Shown piece by piece: positions 34,535 through 42,932 of a DNA stretch of 64,000 nucleotides. The position numbers and the translations under genes are program-made. Under the pieces are notes generated by a model, which saw only the letters and a program-made list of their open reading frames with translations, was not told the origin of the DNA and ran no database searches. Source of the DNA: Dactylosporangium fulvum (GTDB lineage Bacteria > Actinomycetota > Actinomycetes > Mycobacteriales > Micromonosporaceae); assembly GCF_025137375.1 (NCBI RefSeq), contig NZ_CP073720.1, positions 3,868,501 to 3,932,500 on the forward strand, written 5' to 3'. The first letter of the stretch is position 1; every line of letters starts with the position of its first letter.

Positions 34535-35743
34535 GTGTCCGAGCAGGCAGATGACGCCACCGCGGTGTTGCTGGCCATGGCCGACGGCACCCGTCACGAG
34601 GTACGTGCCCGGCTGCGGGCCGGCGATCCGGCCGCGGCGGCGCGCCACCTGCTGGACGAGGTCGCCACCCGCGCCGGTCTCGCGCCCGGGCCACCCACCG
34701 AGGTCACCGTACAGTTCTTCCTCGGCCTCGCCGGCGAGCGCATCGAGTTCCGGGCGTTGGCCGGCGCCGGCCGGTTCACGATCGATCCCGGCACCTGGGA
34801 CACCCCCTGGGTGACCGTACGCCAGGATCTCGACGAGCTCCTGCTGGCCCTCTACGGCCCGCCCGGTGGCCGCCACGACGCCACGCTCAGCATCCACGTC
34901 AACGACGAGCCGGGACCGGCCACCTGGGTCGACGACCCGTGGCTGGCCGCGCGTGAGGCCGCGACCGCGGCCGCGCACCACGTGCTGCGCGGCCTCACAC
35001 CGACCCGGCCCGACCTCACCGACCTGGCCGTGCGCTTCGGCTCGGACAAGTGGGGCGGCCACTGGTACACCAGGCACTACGAGCGACACTTCGCACCGCT
35101 GCGCGAAGAGCGGGTGCGGGTCCTGGAGATCGGCATCGGCGGCTATCAGGCGCCGGACCTCGGCGGCGGCTCGCTGCGCATGTGGAAGCACTACTTCCGC
35201 CGCGGACTGGTCGTCGGGCTCGACGTGTTCGACAAGTCCGGCATCCGGGAGCCGCGCATCACCACCGTCCAGGGCCGGCAGGAGGACGCCGTGTTCATGG
35301 CCGAGGTGGCACGCCGGCAAGGGCCGTTCGACATCGTCATCGACGACGGCAGCCACCTCAGCAGCGACGTCATCGCCTCGTTCCGCACGCTCTTCCCGCT
35401 GCTCAACCCGGGCGGCCTCTACGTGGTGGAGGACCTGTCCACGTCGTACTGGCCGGGCTGGGGCGGAGACAGCGAGGACCGCGACAACACCCGCACGTCG
35501 ATGGGCTACTTCAAGTCGCTCGCCGACGGGCTGAACCATCAGGAGCTGTACCCACCGGCGAACGGCGCGGTGTCCGATGTGGAGCGTGCGGTGGTGGGGA
35601 TGCACATCTACCACAACATCGTCTTCCTCGAGAAGGGCGACAACGCCGAGCAGCCGGCGCCGTCCTGGATCTCCCGTACCGACAACCCGGCGGACTTCAT
35701 GGCCTCGGTGTTCGCGGCCGACGACCGCACGAGAGAGGGGTAG
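34535..35743 (+). CDS. MycE-like sugar O-methyltransferase
   Basis: 402 residues from the GTG at 34535 behind CAGGAGG (an upstream in-frame ATG at 34463 has none); MycE is about 399. It has an N-terminal auxiliary domain (about 1-150), then the SAM/metal domain: SDKWGGHWYTRHYERHF, VLEIGIGG, VGLDVFDK and the metal/catalytic DDGSH. MycE-type enzymes methylate a hydroxyl of a bound deoxysugar with Mg2+ and SAM. With the next two genes it forms a three-methyltransferase set like that of spinosyn and elloramycin, pointing to a tri-O-methylated sugar. Confidence 0.9.
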   Translation: MSEQADDATAVLLAMADGTRHEVRARLRAGDPAAAARHLLDEVATRAGLAPGPPTEVTVQFFLGLAGERIEFRALAGAGRFTIDPGTWDTPWVTVRQDLDELLLALYGPPGGRHDATLSIHVNDEPGPATWVDDPWLAAREAATAAAHHVLRGLTPTRPDLTDLAVRFGSDKWGGHWYTRHYERHFAPLREERVRVLEIGIGGYQAPDLGGGSLRMWKHYFRRGLVVGLDVFDKSGIREPRITTVQGRQEDAVFMAEVARRQGPFDIVIDDGSHLSSDVIASFRTLFPLLNPGGLYVVEDLSTSYWPGWGGDSEDRDNTRTSMGYFKSLADGLNHQELYPPANGAVSDVERAVVGMHIYHNIVFLEKGDNAEQPAPSWISRTDNPADFMASVFAADDRTREG

Positions 35744-35751
35744 CGCCGACC

Positions 35752-36519
35752 GTGGCGACAACCGTGGCGACAGGGGAAACGGGTCTGTATCTCGACCTGC
35801 TGAAGAAGACACTGACCAACATGATCTACGGCGACACACCGCAACCGACCTTCTTCGCGGCGAACCAAGGCTACGACGAGGTCAAGCGGGCCAACGGCCT
35901 GGACTGGCCGAGTGTCGCGCACACCATGGTCGGCCGCAAGCGGCTGGACAACCTGCAGCACTGCGTGGAAGCCGTGCTCGACGACGGCGTCGCCGGGGAC
36001 TTCATCGAGGCGGGTGTGTGGCGCGGCGGCGCCAGTATTCTCGTGCGCGGCGTGCTCAAGGCGCGCGGCGTCACGGACCGCGACGTGTGGCTCGCCGACT
36101 CCTTCCAAGGCATGCCGGTCGTCGAGTCCGACGGGCACCCGGTCGACCACCAGATGGGACTGCACCGGGCGAACAACGTCCTGGCCGTCGACCTCGACAC
36201 GGTCAAGGCCAACTTCGCGCGGTACGACCTCCTCGACGAGCGGGTGCGGTTCCTGCCCGGCTGGTTCCGCGACACCCTGCCCGACGCCCCGGTCGAGAAG
36301 CTCGCGGTGCTGCGCCTCGACGGCGACCTGCACGAGTCCGTCATGGACGGGCTGGTGCACCTGTACCCGAAGTTGTGCGTCGGCGGCTTCGTCATCATCG
36401 ACGACTACGTCCACGGCCCGTGCGCGGAGGCGGTGCACGAATACCGGGACCGGCACGGCATCACCGACCCGATCGAGGACATCGACGGCGTCGGCGCGTT
36501 CTGGCGGCGTACCGGCTGA
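35752..36519 (+). CDS. MycF/TylF-like sugar O-methyltransferase
   Basis: 255 residues; MycF is about 254. Features: NMIYGDTP and GLDWPSVAHTMVG at the N-terminus, DFIEAGVWRGGAS (SAM), and the metal-binding LRLDGDLHES and IIDDYVHGP Asp pairs. TylF-family enzymes methylate the 3-hydroxyl of a deoxysugar in macrolides; in spinosyn the equivalent SpnK acts on the rhamnose 3-hydroxyl. The GTG start at 35752 lies 9 bp after the preceding stop; another GTG at 35764 is possible. Confidence 0.92.
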   Translation: MATTVATGETGLYLDLLKKTLTNMIYGDTPQPTFFAANQGYDEVKRANGLDWPSVAHTMVGRKRLDNLQHCVEAVLDDGVAGDFIEAGVWRGGASILVRGVLKARGVTDRDVWLADSFQGMPVVESDGHPVDHQMGLHRANNVLAVDLDTVKANFARYDLLDERVRFLPGWFRDTLPDAPVEKLAVLRLDGDLHESVMDGLVHLYPKLCVGGFVIIDDYVHGPCAEAVHEYRDRHGITDPIEDIDGVGAFWRRTG

Positions 36520-36545
36520 ACCACACCCACGACGAGGGAGCGACG

Positions 36546-37733
36546 ATGACGAACGACGGGCACACCGAAACCGTCCGGCGCCTCATCGGCGCCGCCGGAG
36601 GCACGGCGCGCGGCCTCGCCGACGCCGTGACCCGGCTGGGGCCGCAACGGGTCGTGCCGGTGCTGGCCAACGAGGTCATGTTCCGGTGCGGCCCGGCACG
36701 CAACCACATCCCGGTGACCGCCGAACTGGTCATCGGGTTCGGCGCCGACGCCACAACGGTGGCGATGGCGTTCCCGACCGGCAAGCCGGTCACCGCCGCC
36801 GGTGACAGCGACGGCCCGATGGTGATGACGTTCGAGGTCGACGCCGTCGACCTGGTACGTGAGCTGTTCGGCCCGGCGCGCGGTCGCACCACCGGGCTGG
36901 GGCGCATCACCATGCACACCACCAACCCCGACGGCAGCCCGGACTGGGCCGTCGGTGCCGCCGCGTCGGTGGTGGCCGACCAGCTCGTCGTCGCCTGTAC
37001 GGCGCAGAAGCCCGACCTGGGCACCGTCGCGCTGGCCTACGACTCCGACAAGTGGGGCGCGCTGCACTGGTTCGCCGCGCACTACGACCGGCACTTCGCC
37101 CCGCTGCGCGACGACGCCGTGACGGTGCTGGAGATCGGCATCGGCGGCTACGGCTTCCAGGACGGCGGCGGCTCACTGCGCATGTGGCGGCGCTACTTCC
37201 ACCGCGGCGAGGTCTACGGGCTCGACATCTTCGACAAGTCGCACATCGAGGACCTGCGGATGGGGACGCTGGTGGGCGACCAGAGCGACGCGGCGGTCCT
37301 GCGGGAGATCGCCGAGCGGTACGGCCCGTTCGACGTCGTCATCGATGACGGCAGCCACGTCAACGAGCACATCCTCACCAGCTTCCGGGCGCTGTTCCCG
37401 TACGTGCGGGCCGGCGGCTTCTACGTCATCGAGGATCTCTGGACGACGTTCCAGCCGGGCTTCGGCGGCCGCGACACGCCCGGCTCGTCCCCGGGCACGT
37501 CACTCGATCTGCTCAAGCGGATCGTCGACGGGCTGCACCACGAGGAGCACACCGCCGCCGGCGAGCCCTCCTACGCCGACCTGCACGTGGTGGGGCTGCA
37601 CGTGTACCACAACATCGCCTTCCTCGAGAAGGGCGTCAACGCCGAGGGCGGCATTCCCGCCTGGGTACCGCAGGGCCACGAGGTGATCTCCGCGATGTAC
37701 CCGAAGAAGGACCCCGCGACCGGCGCATCGTGA
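36546..37733 (+). CDS. Second MycE-like sugar O-methyltransferase
   Basis: 395 residues with the same architecture as the gene at 34535: an N-terminal auxiliary domain, then SDKWGALHWFAAHYDRHF, VLEIGIGG, YGLDIFDKSH, DDGSH and LHVYHNIAFLEKG. The two MycE-like proteins are clear paralogues with divergent N-terminal halves, as expected if they act on different hydroxyls of the same sugar. GGGAGCG precedes the ATG. The stop overlaps the PadR start. Confidence 0.9.
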   Translation: MTNDGHTETVRRLIGAAGGTARGLADAVTRLGPQRVVPVLANEVMFRCGPARNHIPVTAELVIGFGADATTVAMAFPTGKPVTAAGDSDGPMVMTFEVDAVDLVRELFGPARGRTTGLGRITMHTTNPDGSPDWAVGAAASVVADQLVVACTAQKPDLGTVALAYDSDKWGALHWFAAHYDRHFAPLRDDAVTVLEIGIGGYGFQDGGGSLRMWRRYFHRGEVYGLDIFDKSHIEDLRMGTLVGDQSDAAVLREIAERYGPFDVVIDDGSHVNEHILTSFRALFPYVRAGGFYVIEDLWTTFQPGFGGRDTPGSSPGTSLDLLKRIVDGLHHEEHTAAGEPSYADLHVVGLHVYHNIAFLEKGVNAEGGIPAWVPQGHEVISAMYPKKDPATGAS

Positions 37734-38368
37734 CCGCGACCCGGATGGTGGTACTCGGCCTGGTCCGGCACCTGCAGCCGGTGCACGGCTACGGCGTCTA
37801 CCGCGCGCTCGCCGGCTGGACACCGGGCGACGCGGCGCCGATGAAGGCCGGCTCGGTGTACCACGCCCTGCGCACGCTCGCCGGCGAAGGGCTGGTCGCC
37901 GAGGCCGGCACCGAACCGGGCGGACCCGGCGCCGCACGGACCGTGTACCGCATCACCGGCCGGGGCGACGAGACGTTCCTGCGACTGCTGCGCCGGCAGT
38001 GGGCGCAGGAGGCGGCCCCGGCCGACGCGTTCCGTCACGCGCTGCTGTTCCTGCCCGACCTGGACCCCCGCGAGGCGGCCGCCGCGCTGCGCCGCCGCGC
38101 ACGGCTACTGGACCTCGACGCGGGCTCAGTGTCGGGCGGAGTCCCGGGCTCGCTGCCGGGCGGGCCCGCGGATCTGCCGGCGCACCTCGTATGGTTGCGG
38201 GAGCTGGCCCGCGCACACGTCGACGCCGAGGTCCACTGGTGTCTCCGCGTGGCCGAGCGTCTCGACCTGCTCGCCGACGAGCCGCTCGGCCCCGCTGAAG
38301 CCCGCCGCTACCCGCCCCACCCGTCAGCCCGGTCGGCTCCCGGGGTCACGCGGGACTGGTCAGCCTGA
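37730..38368 (+). CDS. PadR-family transcriptional regulator
   Basis: 212 residues. The winged-helix N-terminus (LGLVRHLQPVHGYGVYRAL, then GSVYHALRTLAGEGLV) is typical of PadR. The C-terminal part is a helical dimerisation/effector domain with His and Trp residues. It is the last gene of the methyltransferase operon (GTGA overlap at 37730) and overlaps the convergent glycosyltransferase by 23 bp. It probably senses a product or intermediate; its operator may be the perfect palindrome at 32680. Confidence 0.85.
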   Translation: MTATRMVVLGLVRHLQPVHGYGVYRALAGWTPGDAAPMKAGSVYHALRTLAGEGLVAEAGTEPGGPGAARTVYRITGRGDETFLRLLRRQWAQEAAPADAFRHALLFLPDLDPREAAAALRRRARLLDLDAGSVSGGVPGSLPGGPADLPAHLVWLRELARAHVDAEVHWCLRVAERLDLLADEPLGPAEARRYPPHPSARSAPGVTRDWSA

Positions 38369-39554
38369 TCGGTGCCGCCGTGGGGCGGGCCGCCAGCCGC
38401 TCCAGCTGATGCACGATCGCGCCCGGCGACGGGGCGAGACGCATCTGTGCCGACAGCTCCCGCGCCGCGGCCGTGTAGGACGGCTCCTCGAGCAGCGCCC
38501 GCAACGCCTCGGCCAGCCCCGCGACGTCGTCCTGCCCGGCGCGGTCCGGCACGGTGATGCCGGCCCCGGCCACGGCCAGCAGCCGGCCGTAGTCGAACTC
38601 GTCCACCAGCTGCGGCAGCACCAGCTGGGCCCGGCCGTACGCCGTTGCGGTCAGCCCGGTGCCGGACCCGCCGTGATGGACCAGTACGTCGCAGGTCGGC
38701 AGCAGCAGGCTCAGCGGCAACGCCTCCACCACCCGTACGTCGTCGCGCAGCTCACCGATGATGCGCCGGTCCTGCGGCGCGAGGGCCACGACGGTCTCGA
38801 CGCCGGGCAGCCGGCGCAGGGCGTCCATCACCCGCAGCAGCGGCCGGGGGCCGACCCACGCCATGACCGTGCCGCCGAGCGTGACACACACCCGGGGGCG
38901 GTCCCCGCGCCGGCGGGCCCAGCCGGGCAGCTCACCGGGGCCATTGAACGGCACGTACCGGATCGGCTCGCCGGGCGGGGCGTCCTCGACCTGCAGCCGT
39001 GGCGGGCACGGGTCGATGACCATCGCCGGCTCGGGCCACCGTCCCAGGCCCAGCCGGGCGCGCAGCGGCTCCAGCAGCTCGCGCAGCGTCTCCCGGAACG
39101 GCCCTTCGGTCGGGTCGACGCCCCACCGGTGCACCACGCACGGCACGTCCAGCACGGCGCCGATGAGCAGGTGCCCGACGGACAGCGGGTCGAGCAGGAT
39201 CAGGTCCGGCCGGCAGCGGCGGGCCAGCCGCAGGTACCGATCGAGGTGCGTCTCGGTGAACTCGGCGCTGTGCCGGGCGTTGACCTGCCAGGCCATGCGC
39301 CCGGCCGGCGTGTCGCGCCGACCGGCGGCCTCGTTGGGAAACCAGCGCTCGTCCGGGGTGAAGTCCGCGGCCGAGGCAGCCGACGCCGTGTGCTCCACCA
39401 CGGCGGTGGACAGCCCGGCGTTCCGGGCGGGGACGGCCAGCTCCGGCGGCCCGGCGACGAGCACGTCGTGCCCGGCCACGCGCAGTGCCCAGCACAACGG
39501 CACCATCGCCATCAGGTGGGCGGGGTAATGCAGCGGCATGACAAGAACCCTCAT
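38346..39554 (-). CDS. GT1-type antibiotic glycosyltransferase
   Basis: 402 residues from the ATG at 39554 (GGAG just before). GT-B fold: MRVLVMPLHYPAHLMAMVPL N-terminus, HRWGVDPTEGPF acceptor-side loop, CPPRLQVEDAPPG linker, and the intact donor motif VLVHHGGSGT. It is the last gene of a leftward three-glycosyltransferase operon (41999, 40819, 39554) and presumably moves an NDP-deoxysugar to the aglycone or the growing sugar chain. Its N-terminal upstream region is a 14-bp tandem repeat. Confidence 0.92.
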   Translation of the reverse strand: MRVLVMPLHYPAHLMAMVPLCWALRVAGHDVLVAGPPELAVPARNAGLSTAVVEHTASAASAADFTPDERWFPNEAAGRRDTPAGRMAWQVNARHSAEFTETHLDRYLRLARRCRPDLILLDPLSVGHLLIGAVLDVPCVVHRWGVDPTEGPFRETLRELLEPLRARLGLGRWPEPAMVIDPCPPRLQVEDAPPGEPIRYVPFNGPGELPGWARRRGDRPRVCVTLGGTVMAWVGPRPLLRVMDALRRLPGVETVVALAPQDRRIIGELRDDVRVVEALPLSLLLPTCDVLVHHGGSGTGLTATAYGRAQLVLPQLVDEFDYGRLLAVAGAGITVPDRAGQDDVAGLAEALRALLEEPSYTAAARELSAQMRLAPSPGAIVHQLERLAARPTAAPIRLTSPA

Positions 39555-39564
39555 CGCATCTCCA

Positions 39565-39634
39565 GTCGTGGCAGTCGGGTCGTGGCAGTCGGGTCGTGAC
39601 GGTCGGGTCGTGGCAGTCAGGTCGTGGCGGTCGC
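39565..39634. repeat. 14-bp tandem repeat, five copies, between two glycosyltransferases
   Basis: GTCGTGGCAGTCGG occurs at 39565-39578 and 39579-39592, then with one to three changes at 39593-39606, 39607-39620 and 39621-39634. It fills nearly all of the 83-bp spacer between the stop of one glycosyltransferase (39638) and the start of the next (39554). Confidence 0.95.
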
Positions 39635-39637
39635 GGT

Positions 39638-40819
39638 TCAGCACCGGGCGGTGCCGCGGGCGAGCTCCTCCAACAGCGTCACCGTCGCCGCGGGCGACGG
39701 CAGTGCCTCGATCTCCGCCCGCAGCCGCAGCGCCGAGCCGCGGAACGCGGGGTCGTGCAGAACCGTCCGCAGCACGCCGGCGAGCGCGTCCGTGTCGTCC
39801 TGCCCGGCCCGGTCGGTGACGCTGCGGCCGGCGCCGGCCTCGGTGAGCCGGCGGCCGAAGTCGAAGCCGTTGCCCCATTGCGGCAGGACCACCTGCGGAA
39901 CACCCAGCGCCGCGGCGGTGAGGCCGGTGCCCGTCCCGCCGTGGTGCACGATGAGGTCGCACCGCTCCAGGAACAGGTTCAGCGGCAACGCCTCGACCAG
40001 CCGGAAGTGCTCCGGCACCGCGCCGAGCAGCTCCCGGTTGGCGGCGCTGAGCGTGACGACGACCTCAACGCCGTCCAGCGCCGCGACCGCGTCCAGCGCG
40101 GCCCGCAGCGGCCGCGGTCCGCTCCACGCCAGGATGCTGCCGAACGAGACACAGACCAGCGGGGCACCGTCGCGGTGCAGCGCCCAGTCCGGCAGGACGC
40201 CGGCCTGGTTGTAGGGCACGTACCGGACACGGTGCCCCGGCGGCGCATCCTCTGCCTGCAGGCTCGGCGGGCAGGGGTCGAGCACCGCCGCCGCAGCGGG
40301 CAGGCGCGGCAGTCCCAGCCGCTTGCGCAGCGGCTCCAGCAGAAGCTGCGCCTGCTCCTCGAACGGCCCGAGCAGCGGGGCGACACCGCAGTGGTAGAGG
40401 ACGGCGGGCACGCCGGCAGCGGCGCCGAACGCCCAGCCCAGCAGCGACATGCTGTCGGTGATGACGAGGTCCGGGCGCCACGAGGCGGACAGCGCGAGGT
40501 ACGCGTCGACCAACTGCCCGGCCTCGGGCGCGAAGGCGGCGGCACACTGCCGCCACAACTCCCGGCCGGCCTCGGTGTCGCGCCGGCCGAGTGCCTCGGC
40601 CGGAAACAGCTCACGCGGCATGTACGGGGCACCGCTCTCGATCATGTTGACCGGCTCGCCGACCGTCGCGATGTTCAGGCCCGCGGCACGGCTCACGCCG
40701 GCGAGGTCCGGCGCGCCCACGACGAGCACCTCGTGCCCGGCGGCACGCAACGCCCAGCACAGCGGCACCATCTCGGTCAGGTGCGTGGTCAGGTGCAGCG
40801 GGGTGACAATGACTCTCAT
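39638..40819 (-). CDS. GT1-type antibiotic glycosyltransferase
   Basis: 393 residues from the ATG at 40819 (GAGAGG before it). Same subgroup as the genes at 31463, 38346 and 40830 (HLTEMVPLCWALRAAGHEVLV), with the intact LIVHHGGTGTGLT donor motif and CPPSLQAEDAPPG linker. The second gene of the leftward operon, 10 bp after the previous one. Predicted to transfer a deoxysugar; sugar and position unknown. Confidence 0.92.
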   Translation of the reverse strand: MRVIVTPLHLTTHLTEMVPLCWALRAAGHEVLVVGAPDLAGVSRAAGLNIATVGEPVNMIESGAPYMPRELFPAEALGRRDTEAGRELWRQCAAAFAPEAGQLVDAYLALSASWRPDLVITDSMSLLGWAFGAAAGVPAVLYHCGVAPLLGPFEEQAQLLLEPLRKRLGLPRLPAAAAVLDPCPPSLQAEDAPPGHRVRYVPYNQAGVLPDWALHRDGAPLVCVSFGSILAWSGPRPLRAALDAVAALDGVEVVVTLSAANRELLGAVPEHFRLVEALPLNLFLERCDLIVHHGGTGTGLTAAALGVPQVVLPQWGNGFDFGRRLTEAGAGRSVTDRAGQDDTDALAGVLRTVLHDPAFRGSALRLRAEIEALPSPAATVTLLEELARGTARC

Positions 40820-40829
40820 CGGATGCCTC

Positions 40830-41999
40830 TCATCGCCGCCGCTGCACCGCCGCCGGCACCTGCCGGGCGAGGTCCTCGACGAGGGACACCACGTCGTTGG
40901 CCGCCGGGGCGTCCGCGATCTCGGCCTGCAGCCGCTGCGCCTCCATCCGGAACGTGTGCTCGTGCAGCAGCCGCTCGGCCGCCGCGCGCAGGGCCGCGAC
41001 GTCGTGCTGGGCCGCACCGGCCGGCACCGTGATACCCGCGCCGGTGGCGGCGAGCCGCGCGCCGTACTCCACCTGGTCGGGCCAGTGCGGCAGCACCAGT
41101 TGGGGAATGCCGGCGGCGGCCGCGGTGAGGCCGGTGGCCGGATCGCCGAAGCCGACGGACACCGCGCAGGTCTGCAGCACGACGTTCAGCGGGGTGGACT
41201 CGGCGAGGCGGAACCGGTCGGGCAGCTCACCGACCGCGGCGTGGTCGGCCGGGCGCATGACGGCGACGAGATCGACGCCGTCGAGGCCGGCCAACGCCTC
41301 GACCGCGCGGCGCGCCACGTCGGCGTTGCCGGGACGGCGCAGCGCGTCACCGGCCGCCATGCAGATCCTGGGCTTGGCCGGCCGCTCGCCCGCCCAGTCC
41401 GGAACAGTTCCCGCGCCGTCGAACGGCACGAACCGGATCGCCCGCCCCGGCTGGACGTCCGGATCGCGCAGGCTCGGCGGGCACGGATCGACGACCATGT
41501 CGGGGTCCGGCAGGCCGTGGAGGCCGATGTGCCCGCACAGCCCGGCCAACTGCTGACGGCCGTATTCGTCGTAGACGCCCGAGGCCGGCTCGACGGCCGC
41601 CCGGTGCGCGACGGCCGGCAGGCCCAGCGCGGCGGCGACGACCCTGCCGGTGAAGACGGTCTGGTCGAACAGGACCACGTCCGCTCCCCACCCCTCGGCG
41701 AGGCCGATGTGCTCGGCGGCGGTCCGCTCGGCGTGCTCGACGTTCGGCCGCGCGTGCAGCCGCTGGCAGTCGGCCGCGTCCAGGGTGCCGGGCGGGGCGG
41801 CGGGGAAGGGGTGGGCGGCGTCGGCGCCGGCGCTCTCACCGATCACCACCGCGTTGAGCCCGGCGCCCCTGATCGTCTCCACCAGGTCGGGCACACACGC
41901 GACGAGCAGCTCGTGGCCGGTCGCGCGCAGTGCCCAGCAGAACGGCACCATCGCCGTCAGACGGGTCGTATGCAACGGTGCGATCGTCAAGATCTTCAC
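40830..41999 (-). CDS. Degenerate GT1-type glycosyltransferase homologue
   Basis: 389 residues from the GTG at 41999 (GGAGG before it). N-terminus (KILTIAPLHTTRLTAMVPF) and linker (CPPSLRDPDVQPG) place it with its neighbours, but the donor-binding HHGGxGT has become SVGFGDPATGLT: both His and the Gly pair are gone. The open reading frame is otherwise intact, so it is not a decayed gene. It could be an auxiliary protein stabilising one of the active glycosyltransferases or have another role. It is first in the operon and has its own SARP box. Confidence 0.88.
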   Translation of the reverse strand: MKILTIAPLHTTRLTAMVPFCWALRATGHELLVACVPDLVETIRGAGLNAVVIGESAGADAAHPFPAAPPGTLDAADCQRLHARPNVEHAERTAAEHIGLAEGWGADVVLFDQTVFTGRVVAAALGLPAVAHRAAVEPASGVYDEYGRQQLAGLCGHIGLHGLPDPDMVVDPCPPSLRDPDVQPGRAIRFVPFDGAGTVPDWAGERPAKPRICMAAGDALRRPGNADVARRAVEALAGLDGVDLVAVMRPADHAAVGELPDRFRLAESTPLNVVLQTCAVSVGFGDPATGLTAAAAGIPQLVLPHWPDQVEYGARLAATGAGITVPAGAAQHDVAALRAAAERLLHEHTFRMEAQRLQAEIADAPAANDVVSLVEDLARQVPAAVQRRR

Positions 42000-42032
42000 A
42001 CAGCCTCCGCTCTCCCGACCGTTGATCCCGTG

Positions 42033-42075
42033 AGCCTCGCCCAGCGCCGTGGACCCGCGCTCGAACCCGGCTCGA
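42033..42075 (-). promoter_or_regulatory. SARP-type box and -10 for the glycosyltransferase operon
   Basis: Reading leftward, TCGAGCC (42075-42069), TCGAGCG (42064-42058) and the weaker TCCACGG (42053-42047) are spaced by 11 bp, and GAGGCT (42038-42033) follows after 8 bp. Heptamers one and two and the -10 are identical to those at 28226-28268. On the plus strand the same bases read TCGAACC and TCGAGCG toward the PadR gene. Confidence 0.65.
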
Positions 42076-42171
42076 GCGGCCGCGCCGTGGCAGGCCCGGC
42101 GATATGACGCGTTACGATCTACGTGTGGGGTCATACTCGGCGGGCACGGCGACCCGACCGGGAGCCGTTCG

Positions 42172-42783
42172 GTGAGCAGCTTGTTCGCCCGCGGCGAGCT
42201 CCGGCTGCTCCTGCTCACCCTGCTCGAGGAGCGCCCGCGCCACGGCTACGACATCATCCAGGTGCTCCGCGAGCGGTTCGACGGTGTGTACCTGCCGTCC
42301 CCGGGCACGATTTATCCGCGTCTGCGCCAGCTCGAGGCCGACGGGATGGTCGGGCAGCGCGAGCGCGGCGGCCGCCGCGTCTACCAGCTCACCGCCCGAG
42401 GCCGTGAGGAACTGGCCGCGCGGGGCGACGAGGTCGAGCAGCTACGCGGCCGGCTGGACGCGCTCGCCGCCGGCCACCAAGGCGCCGACGGGCAGGCCCG
42501 CACCCACATCCGCGAGGTCTCCTCCGACCTGCGCCGGGCCGCCGACGCGCTGGGCATGACCGAACCGCCCGCCGAGCGCCCCGACTTCGCCTTCCAGCCC
42601 GACTGGCCGGCCGCCACCGAGTTCGACGGCCCGGGCGGCATGATCGAGGCCCAGCTGCATGTGCTCACGACGAAGGTGCGCGCCAGCCTCGCCCGGCATC
42701 CGGTGACGGCCGAGCAGACCGGCGCCTGCGCCGCGATCCTCCACGAGACGTACCTGCGGCTGATCAAGGTCCTGGAGCCCTGA
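42172..42783 (+). CDS. PadR-family transcriptional regulator
   Basis: 203 residues from the GTG at 42172 (GGGAG before it). The wing-helix motif is textbook PadR: LTLLEERPRHGYDIIQVL, then SPGTIYPRLRQLEADGMV. The C-terminal half is helical (effector/dimer domain). It lies between the leftward glycosyltransferase operon and the rightward transporter gene, a position typical of repressors of drug-efflux genes. A short ACGCGT-centred sequence (42107-42112) in its promoter resembles the core of the palindrome at 32680, so it may regulate both (inference). Confidence 0.9.
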   Translation: MSSLFARGELRLLLLTLLEERPRHGYDIIQVLRERFDGVYLPSPGTIYPRLRQLEADGMVGQRERGGRRVYQLTARGREELAARGDEVEQLRGRLDALAAGHQGADGQARTHIREVSSDLRRAADALGMTEPPAERPDFAFQPDWPAATEFDGPGGMIEAQLHVLTTKVRASLARHPVTAEQTGACAAILHETYLRLIKVLEP

Positions 42784-42813
42784 CAGCGCCGAGCGGGGCT
42801 CGGCAGTGCGTCT

Positions 42814-42867
42814 TCGAGCGGGGCTCAACAGCGCGTCGAGGGCGGCCCGACCGGGATCGCGGAGCCT
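42814..42867 (+). promoter_or_regulatory. SARP-type quadruple heptamer and -10 before the transporter
   Basis: TCGAGCG (42814), TCAACAG (42825), TCGAGGG (42836) and CCGACCG (42847) start every 11 bp, and GAGCCT (42862-42867) follows the last one after 8 bp. The transporter starts at 42933. Repeats two and four are imperfect. Confidence 0.6.
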
Positions 42868-42932
42868 GATGGGCACCCAGCGCCGAGCCTGACCACGCTG
42901 CGGCCGTGATCCACGCCGGAGGGCACGCTGCC

